From assembly GCF_049985285.1 (NCBI RefSeq), contig NZ_JBNIEU010000001.1, forward strand, positions 124,001 through 188,000: DNA of 64,000 nt, read 5' to 3'. Below are positions 53,467 through 62,892 of the stretch, one piece after another. The DNA comes from Aestuariirhabdus sp049985285. GTDB lineage: Bacteria > Pseudomonadota > Gammaproteobacteria > Pseudomonadales > Aestuariirhabdaceae. The translations under genes and the position numbers were made by a program. Every line of letters starts with the position of its first letter. Position 1 is the stretch's first letter. The notes beneath the pieces were generated by a model. That model saw only the letters and a program-made list of their open reading frames with translations, searched no databases and had not been told where the DNA came from.

Positions 53467-54887
53467 AGCGTCATGTCTCCTTTATAACCCGATAGATCAC
53501 ACCGCATAAGTACACGAGTGCCCGTATCCGGGCGAGAGTTGATATGCATTTCGCCCCCCAGGCTTTCTATACGCTCGCGCAGTCCCGGCAGGCCGAGGCC
53601 GTGGTTCGATTCAGGCCGCAACTCCGGGCTAAACCCCGGCCCCTGATCAGACACCTCGACCTCCAATACAGACCCTTGCCAGCGCACATCAACTCGTTGC
53701 CCCTTGCCGGCGGCGTAGCGGAAAGCGTTGCTCAGCGTTTCCTGTATAAAACGATAGATACCTATTTTAAACGGGGTGCCAATATCCTCACTGTCTCCGT
53801 CAAAGGTTACCCTCACCTTGGTATCGGTGCGACGCTCATGGGCGTTAGCCACCCGCAACACCAAATCCTTCACCGACAGCGTATCCAATTCCGGAAGCGT
53901 AAGCCCCGAGCAGATCGCACGCACATCATCCAGCGCCTCGGCCAAGGAGGAGCTGAGCATATCGATATCCTCCTGTCCGCTCCCCCCCACATCCGGGGGG
54001 AGCTGACGGCGCAGGCTGTCGATACGCAACAGCGCAAAAGACATTAGCTGCGCCGGCCCATCATGCAGGTCAGCACTGATCCGGCGCAAATATCGCTCAT
54101 TGATCTCGGCTGTTCTTTGCGAGGCACGTTGTACCCGTTGCCGCAGATCCTGATTGATCTGCAACAGACGGGACAGGTCTGCTACCTGGCTCGCCTGAGC
54201 CTGCCGCTGACTCTCTATGGTTTGATTTCCACGCAATACAATCCCGAACAGGGCACCAAACATGAACAATGTGACAGCGCCTACCACCAGCCAACTGGTT
54301 AAGGTCGACCAAAAAAGATGATTACGCAGCGTTTCAGCATTTTCGTAAAACTCCGCAACGGCGATAATTCGACCGGTGCCGCTTTCACGAATCGGACTGT
54401 ACATCTCCAACAATGTAATACCGGCCGCTCGCTCCAACGCATCCTCCTCATCTTCGAGGGAATCAAACTCCGCCGTTACCTCACCGGCCCAGGCTCGACG
54501 CAAGTTTTCTGTTTCAGGGAAGCGTTGTCCAATTATCTCCTGACGAGAACTAAAAGTAACAAGGCCTCGCTCTTTCCATATTTTAAAAGATAATACCCGA
54601 CGGCTAAGTTCCTCACCGCTCAACAACCCGGACAAGAGCTCGCGAGAATCTCGATTCAAGGAGTCCTGTTGACCCAACTCCTGCACGACCGGCTCGATAA
54701 AACTGCTCATAAAAAGCGCCGTCGAGGCAGCTGAGTTGCGCATCACGCCGTCTTTGATCTGCCCACTCACCCAGACCCCGATCAACACCATGCCGGCGAA
54801 CAGCACAATCGCTCCCATCACCACAAATTGCGATAGCAAGCTGAGGCGATGCCAACGCCTTCGCAAGGGATCGGAGGAGGCCACCAT
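53463..54887 (-). CDS. NarX-type sensor histidine kinase
   Basis: The 474-residue protein (from ATG 54887) has a membrane segment (about 21-41), a periplasmic sensor of about 150 residues, a second membrane segment (about 196-220), a coiled linker, the HisKA_3 phosphoacceptor His275 in DLHDGPAQL, and an HATPase with NAFRYAAGKGQ, VSDQGPGFS and HGLGLPGLRERIESLGG. Upstream in-frame starts at 54914 (ATG) and 54941 (GTG) are also possible; GGAA is placed best for 54887. It is co-transcribed with the response regulator downstream. Confidence 0.93.
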   Translation of the reverse strand: MVASSDPLRRRWHRLSLLSQFVVMGAIVLFAGMVLIGVWVSGQIKDGVMRNSAASTALFMSSFIEPVVQELGQQDSLNRDSRELLSGLLSGEELSRRVLSFKIWKERGLVTFSSRQEIIGQRFPETENLRRAWAGEVTAEFDSLEDEEDALERAAGITLLEMYSPIRESGTGRIIAVAEFYENAETLRNHLFWSTLTSWLVVGAVTLFMFGALFGIVLRGNQTIESQRQAQASQVADLSRLLQINQDLRQRVQRASQRTAEINERYLRRISADLHDGPAQLMSFALLRIDSLRRQLPPDVGGSGQEDIDMLSSSLAEALDDVRAICSGLTLPELDTLSVKDLVLRVANAHERRTDTKVRVTFDGDSEDIGTPFKIGIYRFIQETLSNAFRYAAGKGQRVDVRWQGSVLEVEVSDQGPGFSPELRPESNHGLGLPGLRERIESLGGEMHINSRPDTGTRVLMRCDLSGYKGDMTL

Positions 54888-55107
54888 GGGAATTTCCGTT
54901 ATACGCCTATTCATCAATTCATCGTAGACGCCAAAGCCCACTATGGAAACGGACTTTGGTCTGATCTCTGTTAAGACCTGATGCCGGGTATTTCGCTGGC
55001 CCTAGGACCATGGTGAGAATCCTTCGCAGAGAGCACCATGTGTCTCAGGCTGATCAAGTATCCACTGTAGTCTCAGTCCGACACATAACCCCAGGAGGAC
55101 AGCGACC

Positions 55108-56211
55108 ATGACCATCATTCCACTGCAAGCGAAAGGTTCCGACAACGGTTTCGCCCATGCCATTCCACTGACCCAGCACCGTTTGACCCATGCCAAAGCG
55201 GCCTATAGCACACGACACCTGGTGCTGGAGGATGCCCAGCATCTGTTGATCGGCGATCTCAAGCCCGCCTGGGGTGACCTGGTACTTGCGCGGGTCGAGC
55301 GTCTTGGTCAGCACCAGCGTATCGAGTTAGGCTGCGGCCGCCGCGCCCACCTGCACGTCGGCGACGAGATTCTGCTTTGCTACGGCGCCCGCTATGCGCC
55401 GGATCAGTTTGAAGCCATCGTTCCAAACACCATGGAACCTTGCGACATGGTGGCCGCTGGCGGCGTCGCAGCCCACTGCCGCTCGCGCCACCAGTCGATG
55501 AAACAACCCACTCGAATCGACCCCATCGGCCTCCTCGCCGACAGCGAGGGCCAGCGCCTTAACATCCGTCACTACGGTTTGGGGGAGGCTCCCCAATGCT
55601 CCCGGCACCCCCCCGCCTACTGCGTGCTGGGAACGATGATGAACGCCGGCAAGACCACGACCGCCGCAATGCTTGTCCGTGGTCTTAAATCCCGAGGCCT
55701 TAAGGTAGGCGCTGCCAAGGTGACCGGTACCGGTGCCGGTTGCGACCGCTGGGTGCTTACCGATGCAGGCGCTGATCGCGTTATCGATTTCACCGATCTC
55801 GGCGAACCCTCTACCTACAGCCTCCCCCCCCAACGAATCAAAGAGCTTTTTCAACAAGCAGTTGGCCATTTAACGGCCGCGGGTATGGATGCCGTCGTGA
55901 TAGAGGTCGCCGATGGGTTGCTGCAACAGGAAACCTCTGAACTGATTGAATCAGCTACCTTCCGTGACCGCATTGACGGGATTCTATTCGCCGCAGGCGA
56001 CGCCATGGGGGCCATTGCAGGAGTGCACAATCTCCAACAACGAGGCTTGGACGTACTCGCAGTGAGCGGAGCCATGACCGCATCACCGCTGGCGACCCTG
56101 GAGGCCACAGACGCCTTGAGCGTTAGCGTGGTAACCGCCACTGAACTCTCCAGTGGCCAGTGGCTGCCCCCACTGCCTGGACGCCAACACCCTTTGCAGA
56201 ATTGGGCATAA
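55108..56211 (+). CDS. P-loop protein with a DUF1611-like C-terminal domain
   Basis: The 367-residue protein has a P-loop GTMMNAGKTT at 175-184 followed by RVIDFTDLGEPSTYSL and AVVIEVADGLLQQET, which resembles the C-terminal P-loop domain of DUF1611/MobB-like proteins. The N-terminal 165 residues form a beta-rich region without recognised family. It is the first gene of a three-gene unit; the next starts four bases after its stop. Function unknown. Confidence 0.72.
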   Translation: MTIIPLQAKGSDNGFAHAIPLTQHRLTHAKAAYSTRHLVLEDAQHLLIGDLKPAWGDLVLARVERLGQHQRIELGCGRRAHLHVGDEILLCYGARYAPDQFEAIVPNTMEPCDMVAAGGVAAHCRSRHQSMKQPTRIDPIGLLADSEGQRLNIRHYGLGEAPQCSRHPPAYCVLGTMMNAGKTTTAAMLVRGLKSRGLKVGAAKVTGTGAGCDRWVLTDAGADRVIDFTDLGEPSTYSLPPQRIKELFQQAVGHLTAAGMDAVVIEVADGLLQQETSELIESATFRDRIDGILFAAGDAMGAIAGVHNLQQRGLDVLAVSGAMTASPLATLEATDALSVSVVTATELSSGQWLPPLPGRQHPLQNWA

Positions 56212-56214
56212 GCC

Positions 56215-57918
56215 ATGAAATTGCCCTCCCTCCTTAGCGGACAGCGACGCTGGTGGTTTACCGCCCTGGTGGCTAATGGAATGCTGCAGGCGCTGCTCGC
56301 CATCGCGACAGCCATGCTCGTGCAGCGCGGTTTCGATGCATGGATACTCACGCCCGCGTCAAATGACATTAATGGTGCCTACATTCTAACTGCCCTGGTC
56401 CTGGTAATGCTGGCCAACGCCCTTCTGCGCTGGCGCGCCCACCTTGATGGAGAACGACTCGGTCAAAACTATGTGCACCATGTTCGCCAGCGCCTGTTTC
56501 GACAACTGACCCGGCTGGGCAGTAACGGGGTGCAACACCTGAGCCGCGGCGCCATTATGCTGCGCTTTGTCGGCGACCTGAGTGCAATGCGTAACTGGAT
56601 AAGCCTCGGATTGGCGCGCCTTACAGTAAGTGGCCTGACCGTGCTCATCGCCCTCGCGGCCCTGGCCTGGATACAGCCGGTCATATCGCTTTCCGTTGGG
56701 ATAGCCGCCGCCACAGCAACCGGCCTGGCGCTCTTGATGGGACCCGGAATTCGCCACCAGAACCGAGTATCACGACGCCTGCGAGGCCGGATGGCTGCCA
56801 ACCTCAACGATCGGGTCACACACCTGAACGTCATCACCGGATTTGCTCAACAGCAACGAGAGCAACATCGCTTTTCGCGCCATAGCCGGCAAGTTCAGGA
56901 GGCTCTGGTCACCCGCGCCTACCTGATAGGGCTGTTACGCTCACTATCCGAAGCCACCGCAACCCTGGCCAGCCTGTGCACTCTGGTGATCGGTGCCTGG
57001 CTATTGCAAGCTGGATGGGCAACTCCGGGGAGTCTGGTCGCTGCCATGGTCGTGACCGGCTTGCTTGCACCGGGCTTGCAGGACATGGGTCGGGTCTACG
57101 AATACTGGAACGGTTACCTGGTCGCCCGAGACAAACAGCTACAGATTCTGCGCCTGCGCCCCCCTCGCCACGCCTTGCATCCACTGCCAGCAGGGCCGGG
57201 TATTATCAAACTGGAAAATGCTGCACTAGGCCACCGACTACACCCCATCAACCTGCGTCTGGTGCCCGGTGAACCCACCTGCATACTGGGGGCCAACGGC
57301 GCGGGAAAATCCACCCTGTTGCGTTTGATTGCCGGTCAACTGAGTCCTGACAAGGGCCGGGTGTTGCTCGATGGAATAGATCTTTCGCAACTCACACCCA
57401 GCGCCCGAGCGGCAGGTTGTGCGTTAGTGTCGAGCGACCTTCCACTGTTGCGGGGAAGCTTACGCTATAACTTGTGCTACGGTCTCGAGCGCACGAAAAA
57501 TGCGGATGAGGCCCTCGCAAACGTAATCTCCCAGTGCCGCCTGGACGCCATTATCCAACGCTTGCCCCAGGGGCTGGATTCACAGGTGTCCGACCAAAAC
57601 CCCCTGTTATCAAGCGGTGAGATCGCCCGCGTATTGCTGGCGCGGGCGCTACTCTCAGCGCCCCGCGTGCTGCTGCTCGACGAACCCGATGCCAATCTCG
57701 ATACTGTCAGCCGTGAGGTGCTACTCGACACCCTGCGAGGTTTCCCAGGAACCCTTGTTTTCAGCACCCACAACCCCTCCATGGCGCGCTATGCCACTTT
57801 GCACCTCTGTTTGGCGAATGGGAGATTGAAAGCGGCGGGAGAGCTGACGACGCCCCCACCACTATCGATTGTGCATTCCCGGCCGGAACCCAAAACCCTC
57901 TCAAACTCCATCGACTAG
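56215..57918 (+). CDS. ABC exporter (fused membrane and ATPase domains) with degenerate motifs
   Basis: The 567-residue protein has an N-terminal membrane domain of about six spans (to about 300) and a nucleotide-binding domain: Walker A GANGAGKST at 359-367, Walker B VLLLDEPD at 485-492 and H-loop STHN. The Q-loop glutamine seems replaced (VSSD at about 405-408), and the signature reads LSSGE rather than LSGGQ. It probably forms a homodimer or pairs with another half. It is the second gene of a tight operon with the P-loop protein and the hydrolase. Confidence 0.88.
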   Translation: MKLPSLLSGQRRWWFTALVANGMLQALLAIATAMLVQRGFDAWILTPASNDINGAYILTALVLVMLANALLRWRAHLDGERLGQNYVHHVRQRLFRQLTRLGSNGVQHLSRGAIMLRFVGDLSAMRNWISLGLARLTVSGLTVLIALAALAWIQPVISLSVGIAAATATGLALLMGPGIRHQNRVSRRLRGRMAANLNDRVTHLNVITGFAQQQREQHRFSRHSRQVQEALVTRAYLIGLLRSLSEATATLASLCTLVIGAWLLQAGWATPGSLVAAMVVTGLLAPGLQDMGRVYEYWNGYLVARDKQLQILRLRPPRHALHPLPAGPGIIKLENAALGHRLHPINLRLVPGEPTCILGANGAGKSTLLRLIAGQLSPDKGRVLLDGIDLSQLTPSARAAGCALVSSDLPLLRGSLRYNLCYGLERTKNADEALANVISQCRLDAIIQRLPQGLDSQVSDQNPLLSSGEIARVLLARALLSAPRVLLLDEPDANLDTVSREVLLDTLRGFPGTLVFSTHNPSMARYATLHLCLANGRLKAAGELTTPPPLSIVHSRPEPKTLSNSID

Positions 57919-57935
57919 ATCCCCAGGAGAAAATC

Positions 57936-58829
57936 ATGAGTTACTCTACCGTCAAGCAGTTTACCCCCAGCCCTGCTGCGCACTGCCAACAGTTCCTGCA
58001 CGAGACCCCCGGAGGCTTTAAGTACTACATCGCACTGCCGAAAACGGTCGATGAGAGAACCCGGATACTGGTCAGTGTGCATGGAATATCCCGCAATGCG
58101 TCCGAACACCTGGAAGCTTTTGCCCGTAACATCGATACGGACAACTGCGCCATTCTTTGCCCACTGTTCTCTGCCGAAAACTTTCCCGGCTACCAGCGCC
58201 TGGGGATCGCACGGAAACGGCACTCAGCTCGACCCGACCTGGCCCTGCATTCCATGTTGGAGCACGCAACCCAACGCTACGGTGTCAGTAGCCAACGTTT
58301 CGATCTATTCGGTTTTTCCGGTGGAGCCCAGTTCGCCCACCGTTACGCCCTGCTCCACCCCCACCGGCTCAGGCGCCTGGCCCTGGCAGCCGCTGGCTAC
58401 TATACCTTCCCCGACCACCAGCAGGAGTTCCCGCGGGGATTACAGCAAAAAAGAGTTCGCCAACCGGTGCGCTGGCAACTAGAAGCCAGCCTGTGTATTC
58501 CGATGGCGCTGTTTGTGGGTACGCTGGATAATGAGCGGGACGAATCCTTGCGCCAGGGACCGCTTATCGATGCGCAACAAGGCGTCCACCGTACCGAGCG
58601 CGCCGAGCGCTGGGTAGCGGCAACCCGCCAGGCGATATCAAAGCGGGGCTTAACAACCCCGGTTACTCTTACCATGCTGGCCGACTGCGGCCATGACTTC
58701 ACCCAGTGTATTGCCGAAGGTAAACTCGATCAGGAGCTCCGCTCCTTCCTGAATCGTCCCTTAAGCGCCGCCGTTTCAGCGCCCATCCCACAGGCCCATC
58801 CGCGAGAGATGTTGCAGTTTATGCGTTAG
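57936..58829 (+). CDS. Alpha/beta hydrolase (depolymerase/esterase-like)
   Basis: The 297-residue protein has the nucleophile elbow GFSGG in FDLFGFSGGAQFAHRYALLHP, an oxyanion region LVSVHGISRN, and a likely catalytic His in DCGHDFTQ. It resembles poly(hydroxybutyrate)-depolymerase-type or feruloyl-esterase-type hydrolases. There is no signal peptide. It is 17 bases after the ABC gene, with an AGGAG site, and is convergent with the glutathione peroxidase gene. Confidence 0.82.
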   Translation: MSYSTVKQFTPSPAAHCQQFLHETPGGFKYYIALPKTVDERTRILVSVHGISRNASEHLEAFARNIDTDNCAILCPLFSAENFPGYQRLGIARKRHSARPDLALHSMLEHATQRYGVSSQRFDLFGFSGGAQFAHRYALLHPHRLRRLALAAAGYYTFPDHQQEFPRGLQQKRVRQPVRWQLEASLCIPMALFVGTLDNERDESLRQGPLIDAQQGVHRTERAERWVAATRQAISKRGLTTPVTLTMLADCGHDFTQCIAEGKLDQELRSFLNRPLSAAVSAPIPQAHPREMLQFMR

Positions 58830-58839
58830 CACAACGGCC

Positions 58840-59370
58840 TTAAAACAGCAGGCGCTCGACGGCCGCCCGAAACCGGGGCTCGTCCGGGCGCACGCGGCTA
58901 CCGAAGTGTTCCACTACCAATCCATCGCGGTTTACCAGGTACTTGTTAAAGTTCCAGTCTGGCTCACTGGACTGTCGAGCGAGTTCACGAAATACCGGAT
59001 TACCCTCGCCGGTCACGGGACCCGGCGCAACCATGGTGAAGGTAACGCCGTAGTTTATGTAGCAGACGGTCGCCGCTTTCTCCTCATCCCGGGCTTCCTG
59101 ACGAAAATCATTACTGGCAAACCCGATCACCACCAGTCCCTTCTGCCCATACTGCTGATGAACCGCCTCCAACCCCTTGAATTGAGGCGTATAGCCACAG
59201 TGGCTGGCGGTATTAACAATCAACAGTGGTTTGCCTGCCGCCACCACACACAGGTTGATAACATCCTGGGAGTGGAGCTTTCTCAGGGTATGGTCCAGCC
59301 ACGGGGGGCATTGGGCGTTGGCCGGGGAAACCAGCAACATCGCCAACGTCAATGATACGAGAACTTTCAC
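58840..59370 (-). CDS. Exported glutathione peroxidase family protein
   Basis: The 176-residue protein has a cleavable signal peptide (LVSLTLAMLLVSPANA) and the GPx fold with the active Cys58 in NTASHCGYTPQFKGLE, the GFASNDF loop and WNFNKYLV tryptophan. It is a Cys-based, not seleno-, peroxidase and is likely periplasmic. The start has a GGAGGTTCC site. It lies downstream of the groEL-side repeat array on the same strand. Confidence 0.92.
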   Translation of the reverse strand: MKVLVSLTLAMLLVSPANAQCPPWLDHTLRKLHSQDVINLCVVAAGKPLLIVNTASHCGYTPQFKGLEAVHQQYGQKGLVVIGFASNDFRQEARDEEKAATVCYINYGVTFTMVAPGPVTGEGNPVFRELARQSSEPDWNFNKYLVNRDGLVVEHFGSRVRPDEPRFRAAVERLLF

Positions 59371-59510
59371 GGGAACCTCCTATGGAGTCGTGGTCCGCAG
59401 AGATCTATACGCAGCCTCTGCCTCCATGGATCACCCGAAGCTTTACGAAACCCAAGCGTCAATGGGCAGCAACCGGTTCCCCTCCACGCTTTCACCTAGA
59501 TATCCCCCGC

Positions 59511-59966
59511 CATGACTCCCGCGACGACTGACAGGGATGTCAGGAGTGCCGATTGCGCAGGAGCAGCTATCGGCCCGCCCGTCCCTTTGATCGCTCCCGC
59601 GACCCACAAGGACGTGGGGAGTGCCGGTCTGGCAGGAGCATTGACCGGCCCGTCCATGACTCCCGCGACGACTGACAGGGATGTCAGGAGTGCCGATTGC
59701 GCAGGAGCAGCTATCGGCCCGCCCGTCCCTTTGATCGCTCCCGCGACCCACAAGGACGTGGGGAGTGCCGGTCTGGCAGGAGCATTGACCGGCCCGTCCA
59801 TGACTCCCGCGACGACTGACAGGGATGTCAGGAGTGCCGATTGCGCAGGAGCAGCTATCGGCCCGCCCGTCCCTTTGATCGCTCCCGTCGTCCATGACTC
59901 CCGCGATCTACCGTACATCCCTTTGATCGCTCCCGTCGTCCATGACTCCCGCGATCTACCGTACAT
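59511..59966. repeat. Tandem repeat array: 144-bp and 48-bp units
   Basis: 144-bp units begin at 59511, 59655 and 59799; the third diverges after about 90 bases. Each is made of two related halves of about 72 bp, sharing CTCCCGCGAC, GGAGTGCCG, GCAGGAGCA and CGGCCCG. Two exact 48-bp units follow (59871-59918 and 59919-59966). Short hairpins such as CTGACA/TGTCAG and CCAC/GTGG occur within units. All unit lengths are multiples of three, so several frames are open on both strands; no ribosome site supports a protein. Confidence 0.92.
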
Positions 59967-59975
59967 CCTGTACAT

Positions 59976-60004
59976 AAAAAAACCCCGCACGGGTGCGGGG
60001 TTTT
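59976..60004 (-). terminator. Terminator after groEL
   Basis: The stem ACCCCGCAC / GTGCGGGGT with a 2-base loop is followed on the minus strand by a run of T. It lies 40 bases after the groEL stop codon and beside the repeat array. Confidence 0.92.
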
Positions 60005-60043
60005 CAAGCGATGACCGATAGTTCGGTCAGGCGAGTGGGGGAG

Positions 60044-61699
60044 CTACATCATGCCGCCCATACCACCCATACCACCCATACCGCCCATGCCACCCATATC
60101 TGGCATGCCAGCGCCGGCACCGCCTTCTGCAGGCTTGTCAGCTACCATCGCTTCGGTGGTGATCATCAGACCAGCAACAGACGCAGCGGCTTGCAGGGCT
60201 GCGCGAGTTACCTTGGCAGGATCGAGGATACCCATCTCCATCATGTCGCCGTACTCGCCAGTCGCGGCGTTGTAACCGAAGTTACCTTCACCGTTCTTAA
60301 CGCGCTCAACCACAACGGAGCCTTCGTCACCGGAGTTAGCAGCAATCTGGCGAATAGGACCTTCCAACGCGCGCAGGGCCAGGGCGATACCGGCTTTCTG
60401 CTCATCGTTGGCGCCTGCAACTTCGATAGTGGACAGCGCACGAATCAGTGCAACACCACCCCCTGCAACAACACCCTCTTCAACCGCAGCACGGGTTGCG
60501 TGAAGGGCATCTTCAACACGGGCCTTCTTCTCTTTCATCTCAACTTCGCTACCGGCACCCACCTTGATCACAGCAACACCGCCGGCAAGCTTGGCAACAC
60601 GCTCTTGCAGCTTCTCACGATCGTAATCGGAGCTGGACTGCTCGATTTCGGCGCGAATCTGCTCAACACGGGCAGAGATATCCTGAGCAACACCCGCTCC
60701 ATCTACGACGGTGGTGTCCTCTTTGGTGATGGAGATACGCTTGGCGCTACCGAGGTCGTCAAGGGTGGCGTTTTCCAGGCTCAAACCAATCTCTTCGGAG
60801 ATCACAGTACCGCCGGTCAGAACAGCGATATCCTGCAGCATCGCTTTACGACGATCGCCGAAGCCTGGTGCTTTAACAGCAGAAACCTTGACGATACCGC
60901 GCATGTTGTTCACCACCAGAGTCGCCAGGGCTTCGCCCTCAACGTCTTCGGCAATGATCAGCAGCGGACGAGAGGCCTTGGCTACATTTTCCAGAACGGG
61001 CAGCAGCTCGCGAATGTTGGAAATTTTCTTGTCGACCAACAGGATCAGGGGAGTTTCAAGCTCGCAGCTCATGCTCTCCTGATTGTTGATGAAGTAAGGA
61101 GAGAGGTAACCGCGGTCAAACTGCATACCTTCAACGACATCCAGTTCGTTGGACAGGCCAGTGCCCTCCTCAACGGTGATGACACCCTCTTTGCCGACTT
61201 TAGCCATCGCTTCAGCGATGATGTCGCCTACTTCTTCGTCACTGTTAGCAGAGATAGTACCTACCTGCGCGATCGACTTGGCGTCGGTGCAGGGAATAGC
61301 CATCTCTTGCAGGGCAGAAACAACAGCGATGGTCGCCTTGTCGATGCCGCGCTTGAGGTCCATTGGGTTCATGCCAGCAGCAACAGCCTTGAGGCCTTCG
61401 TTGACGATGGACTGAGCCAGTACCGTTGCAGTGGTGGTACCGTCACCCGCCTGGTCGTTGGCCTGGGAAGCAACTTCCTTCACCATCTGCGCGCCCATGT
61501 TTTCGAACTTGTCTTCCAGCTCGATCTCTTTAGCAACAGAAACACCATCTTTAGTGATGGTCGGTGCGCCGAAAGACTTCTCCAGTACGACGTTACGGCC
61601 CTTTGGACCCAGGGTGGCTTTAACCGCGTCAGCCAGTACGTTTACACCGACCAGCATGCGCTGACGGGCGTTATCACCAAATAAAACTTCTTTAGCCAT
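60044..61699 (-). CDS. groL: 60 kDa chaperonin GroEL
   Basis: GroEL is the tetradecameric folding chamber used with GroES. The 551-residue protein has MAKEVLFGDNARQRMLVGVNVLADAVKATLGPKGRNVVL, the ATP loop GDGTTTATVLAQSI, and the C-terminal Gly-Gly-Met tail. It is 61 bases downstream of groES. A sigma-32 promoter precedes the pair. Confidence 0.99.
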   Translation of the reverse strand: MAKEVLFGDNARQRMLVGVNVLADAVKATLGPKGRNVVLEKSFGAPTITKDGVSVAKEIELEDKFENMGAQMVKEVASQANDQAGDGTTTATVLAQSIVNEGLKAVAAGMNPMDLKRGIDKATIAVVSALQEMAIPCTDAKSIAQVGTISANSDEEVGDIIAEAMAKVGKEGVITVEEGTGLSNELDVVEGMQFDRGYLSPYFINNQESMSCELETPLILLVDKKISNIRELLPVLENVAKASRPLLIIAEDVEGEALATLVVNNMRGIVKVSAVKAPGFGDRRKAMLQDIAVLTGGTVISEEIGLSLENATLDDLGSAKRISITKEDTTVVDGAGVAQDISARVEQIRAEIEQSSSDYDREKLQERVAKLAGGVAVIKVGAGSEVEMKEKKARVEDALHATRAAVEEGVVAGGGVALIRALSTIEVAGANDEQKAGIALALRALEGPIRQIAANSGDEGSVVVERVKNGEGNFGYNAATGEYGDMMEMGILDPAKVTRAALQAAASVAGLMITTEAMVADKPAEGGAGAGMPDMGGMGGMGGMGGMGGMM

Positions 61700-61760
61700 G
61701 GTATTAATTCCTTGAAATTCAGTTAGCTATCGTTGCGAAACCGTTATCGGGAGGGTCTTC

Positions 61761-62054
61761 TTAAGACTCCAGCACACCGAAAATTTCGCTTTCGTTCATG
61801 ATGATCAAATCTTCGCCGTCAACCTTAACGGTGTTGCTTCCGGCATACTGACCAAATACGACCTTGTCGCCTACCTTGACGCTCAAGGGACGCAGCTCGC
61901 CACTTTGCAAGACAGCGCCGGTACCGACAGCAACAATCTCACCTTTGTTAGGCTTTTCCGCAGCGGATCCTGGCAGCACGATGCCACCAGCCGTGGTGGT
62001 TTCCTCTTCCTGACGACGTACAACCACACGGTCGTATAACGGACGAATATTCAT
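61761..62054 (-). CDS. groES: 10 kDa chaperonin GroES
   Basis: GroES is the heptameric lid for GroEL. The 97-residue protein reads MNIRPLYDRVVVRRQEEETTTAGGIVLPGSAAEKPNKG, including the mobile loop, and ends SEIFGVLES. ATG at 62054 matches the family start and has GGAGAAAC upstream. A longer frame to 62168 is an artefact. Confidence 0.98.
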   Translation of the reverse strand: MNIRPLYDRVVVRRQEEETTTAGGIVLPGSAAEKPNKGEIVAVGTGAVLQSGELRPLSVKVGDKVVFGQYAGSNTVKVDGEDLIIMNESEIFGVLES

Positions 62055-62210
62055 TGATGTTTCTCCAGTGTTTTCCAAAATGCTGGTAGACCAGCAACCG
62101 TTTAATGTCTGCTTCCGGAGATTCCGGAAAGGTGAAGCCTCACACAACGTTTGGCTCCTATGCTCCAACGCCTGTTTACACAGTTCGCCGTAAGCGTATT
62201 GGTGATCCTG

Positions 62211-62238
62211 TAGATGGGGGTGAGCGGGAGGATTTCAA
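62211..62238 (-). promoter_or_regulatory. Sigma-32 heat-shock promoter for groESL
   Basis: On the minus strand TTGAAA (62238-62233) is followed after 13 bases by CCCCATCTA (62219-62211), a close match to the sigma-32 consensus. It lies about 155 bases upstream of groES. No CIRCE element was seen. Confidence 0.88.
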
Positions 62239-62257
62239 CACCCCGGGTCGAAAATAT

Positions 62258-62725
62258 TTACTCTTCGCGACGATATTCGCCATCGATCACGTTACCGCGG
62301 GCATCAGTCGGGCGATCTGGACCGAAACGATCGGCGTGACCCCGTGGCTGTCCTCCCAGTTGCGCGCCGACAAACAGGCTTCCGGAACCGATAAGCCGAG
62401 CCACCAGCAAGCGCCGCAACGGGGCTATCAAAAGGGTAAAACCGATGGCGTCGGTTACAAAGCCGGGGGTGAGCAATAGCGCACCACCCACCGCCAGCAG
62501 GAAGCCTTCCAGTATCTCCTGGGCGGGCATCTCACCACTGTTCATGCGCTGATTGGCCCGCATCAATGTGCTCAGCCCCTGCTGGCGTAGCAGATTAATG
62601 CCGATTATCGCGGTGAGCAGCACCAGACCAACGGTATACCAGGCTCCGATAACCTCGCCCACCTTGATCAAGACCACCATCTCCACAATCGGGATGATGA
62701 TGAACAACAAAAACAGAATTCGCAT
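62258..62725 (-). CDS. fxsA: FxsA-family membrane protein
   Basis: FxsA is an inner-membrane protein that in E. coli relieves F-exclusion of phage T7. The 155-residue product has two to three membrane segments (FLLFIIIPIVEMVVLIKVGEV, VGLVLLTAIIGINLL and VGGALLLTPGFVTDAIGFTLL) and a hydrophilic tail. It lies upstream of groES on the same strand, the usual neighbour. Confidence 0.93.
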   Translation of the reverse strand: MRILFLLFIIIPIVEMVVLIKVGEVIGAWYTVGLVLLTAIIGINLLRQQGLSTLMRANQRMNSGEMPAQEILEGFLLAVGGALLLTPGFVTDAIGFTLLIAPLRRLLVARLIGSGSLFVGAQLGGQPRGHADRFGPDRPTDARGNVIDGEYRREE

Positions 62726-62892
62726 AGTCGATTCCCGGAATCAGTGTGCTCTATAGATGGAGGCGATTGCATGAAATTCAACCCCGCCACCATCCCTGCG
62801 GATGAATATCCTGCTTTGGTATGAATTCAGGGGGATCTGCTTCGGGTATTATGTCCCCCAGATCTTCAATTCACCCTACCGAGGAGTATCCC

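Noticed and set aside
59511..59966. CRISPR array
   Set aside because: Units are directly tandem with no unique spacers and no cas genes nearby.
59496..60021. Repeat-containing protein frames over the tandem array on both strands
   Set aside because: Open in several frames because the units are multiples of three. No start with a ribosome site. Treated as extragenic repeats.
59993..61684. A 563-codon open frame on the plus strand opposite groEL
   Set aside because: It is the antisense of a highly conserved, codon-biased gene, with no ribosome site and no family features. It is a shadow frame.
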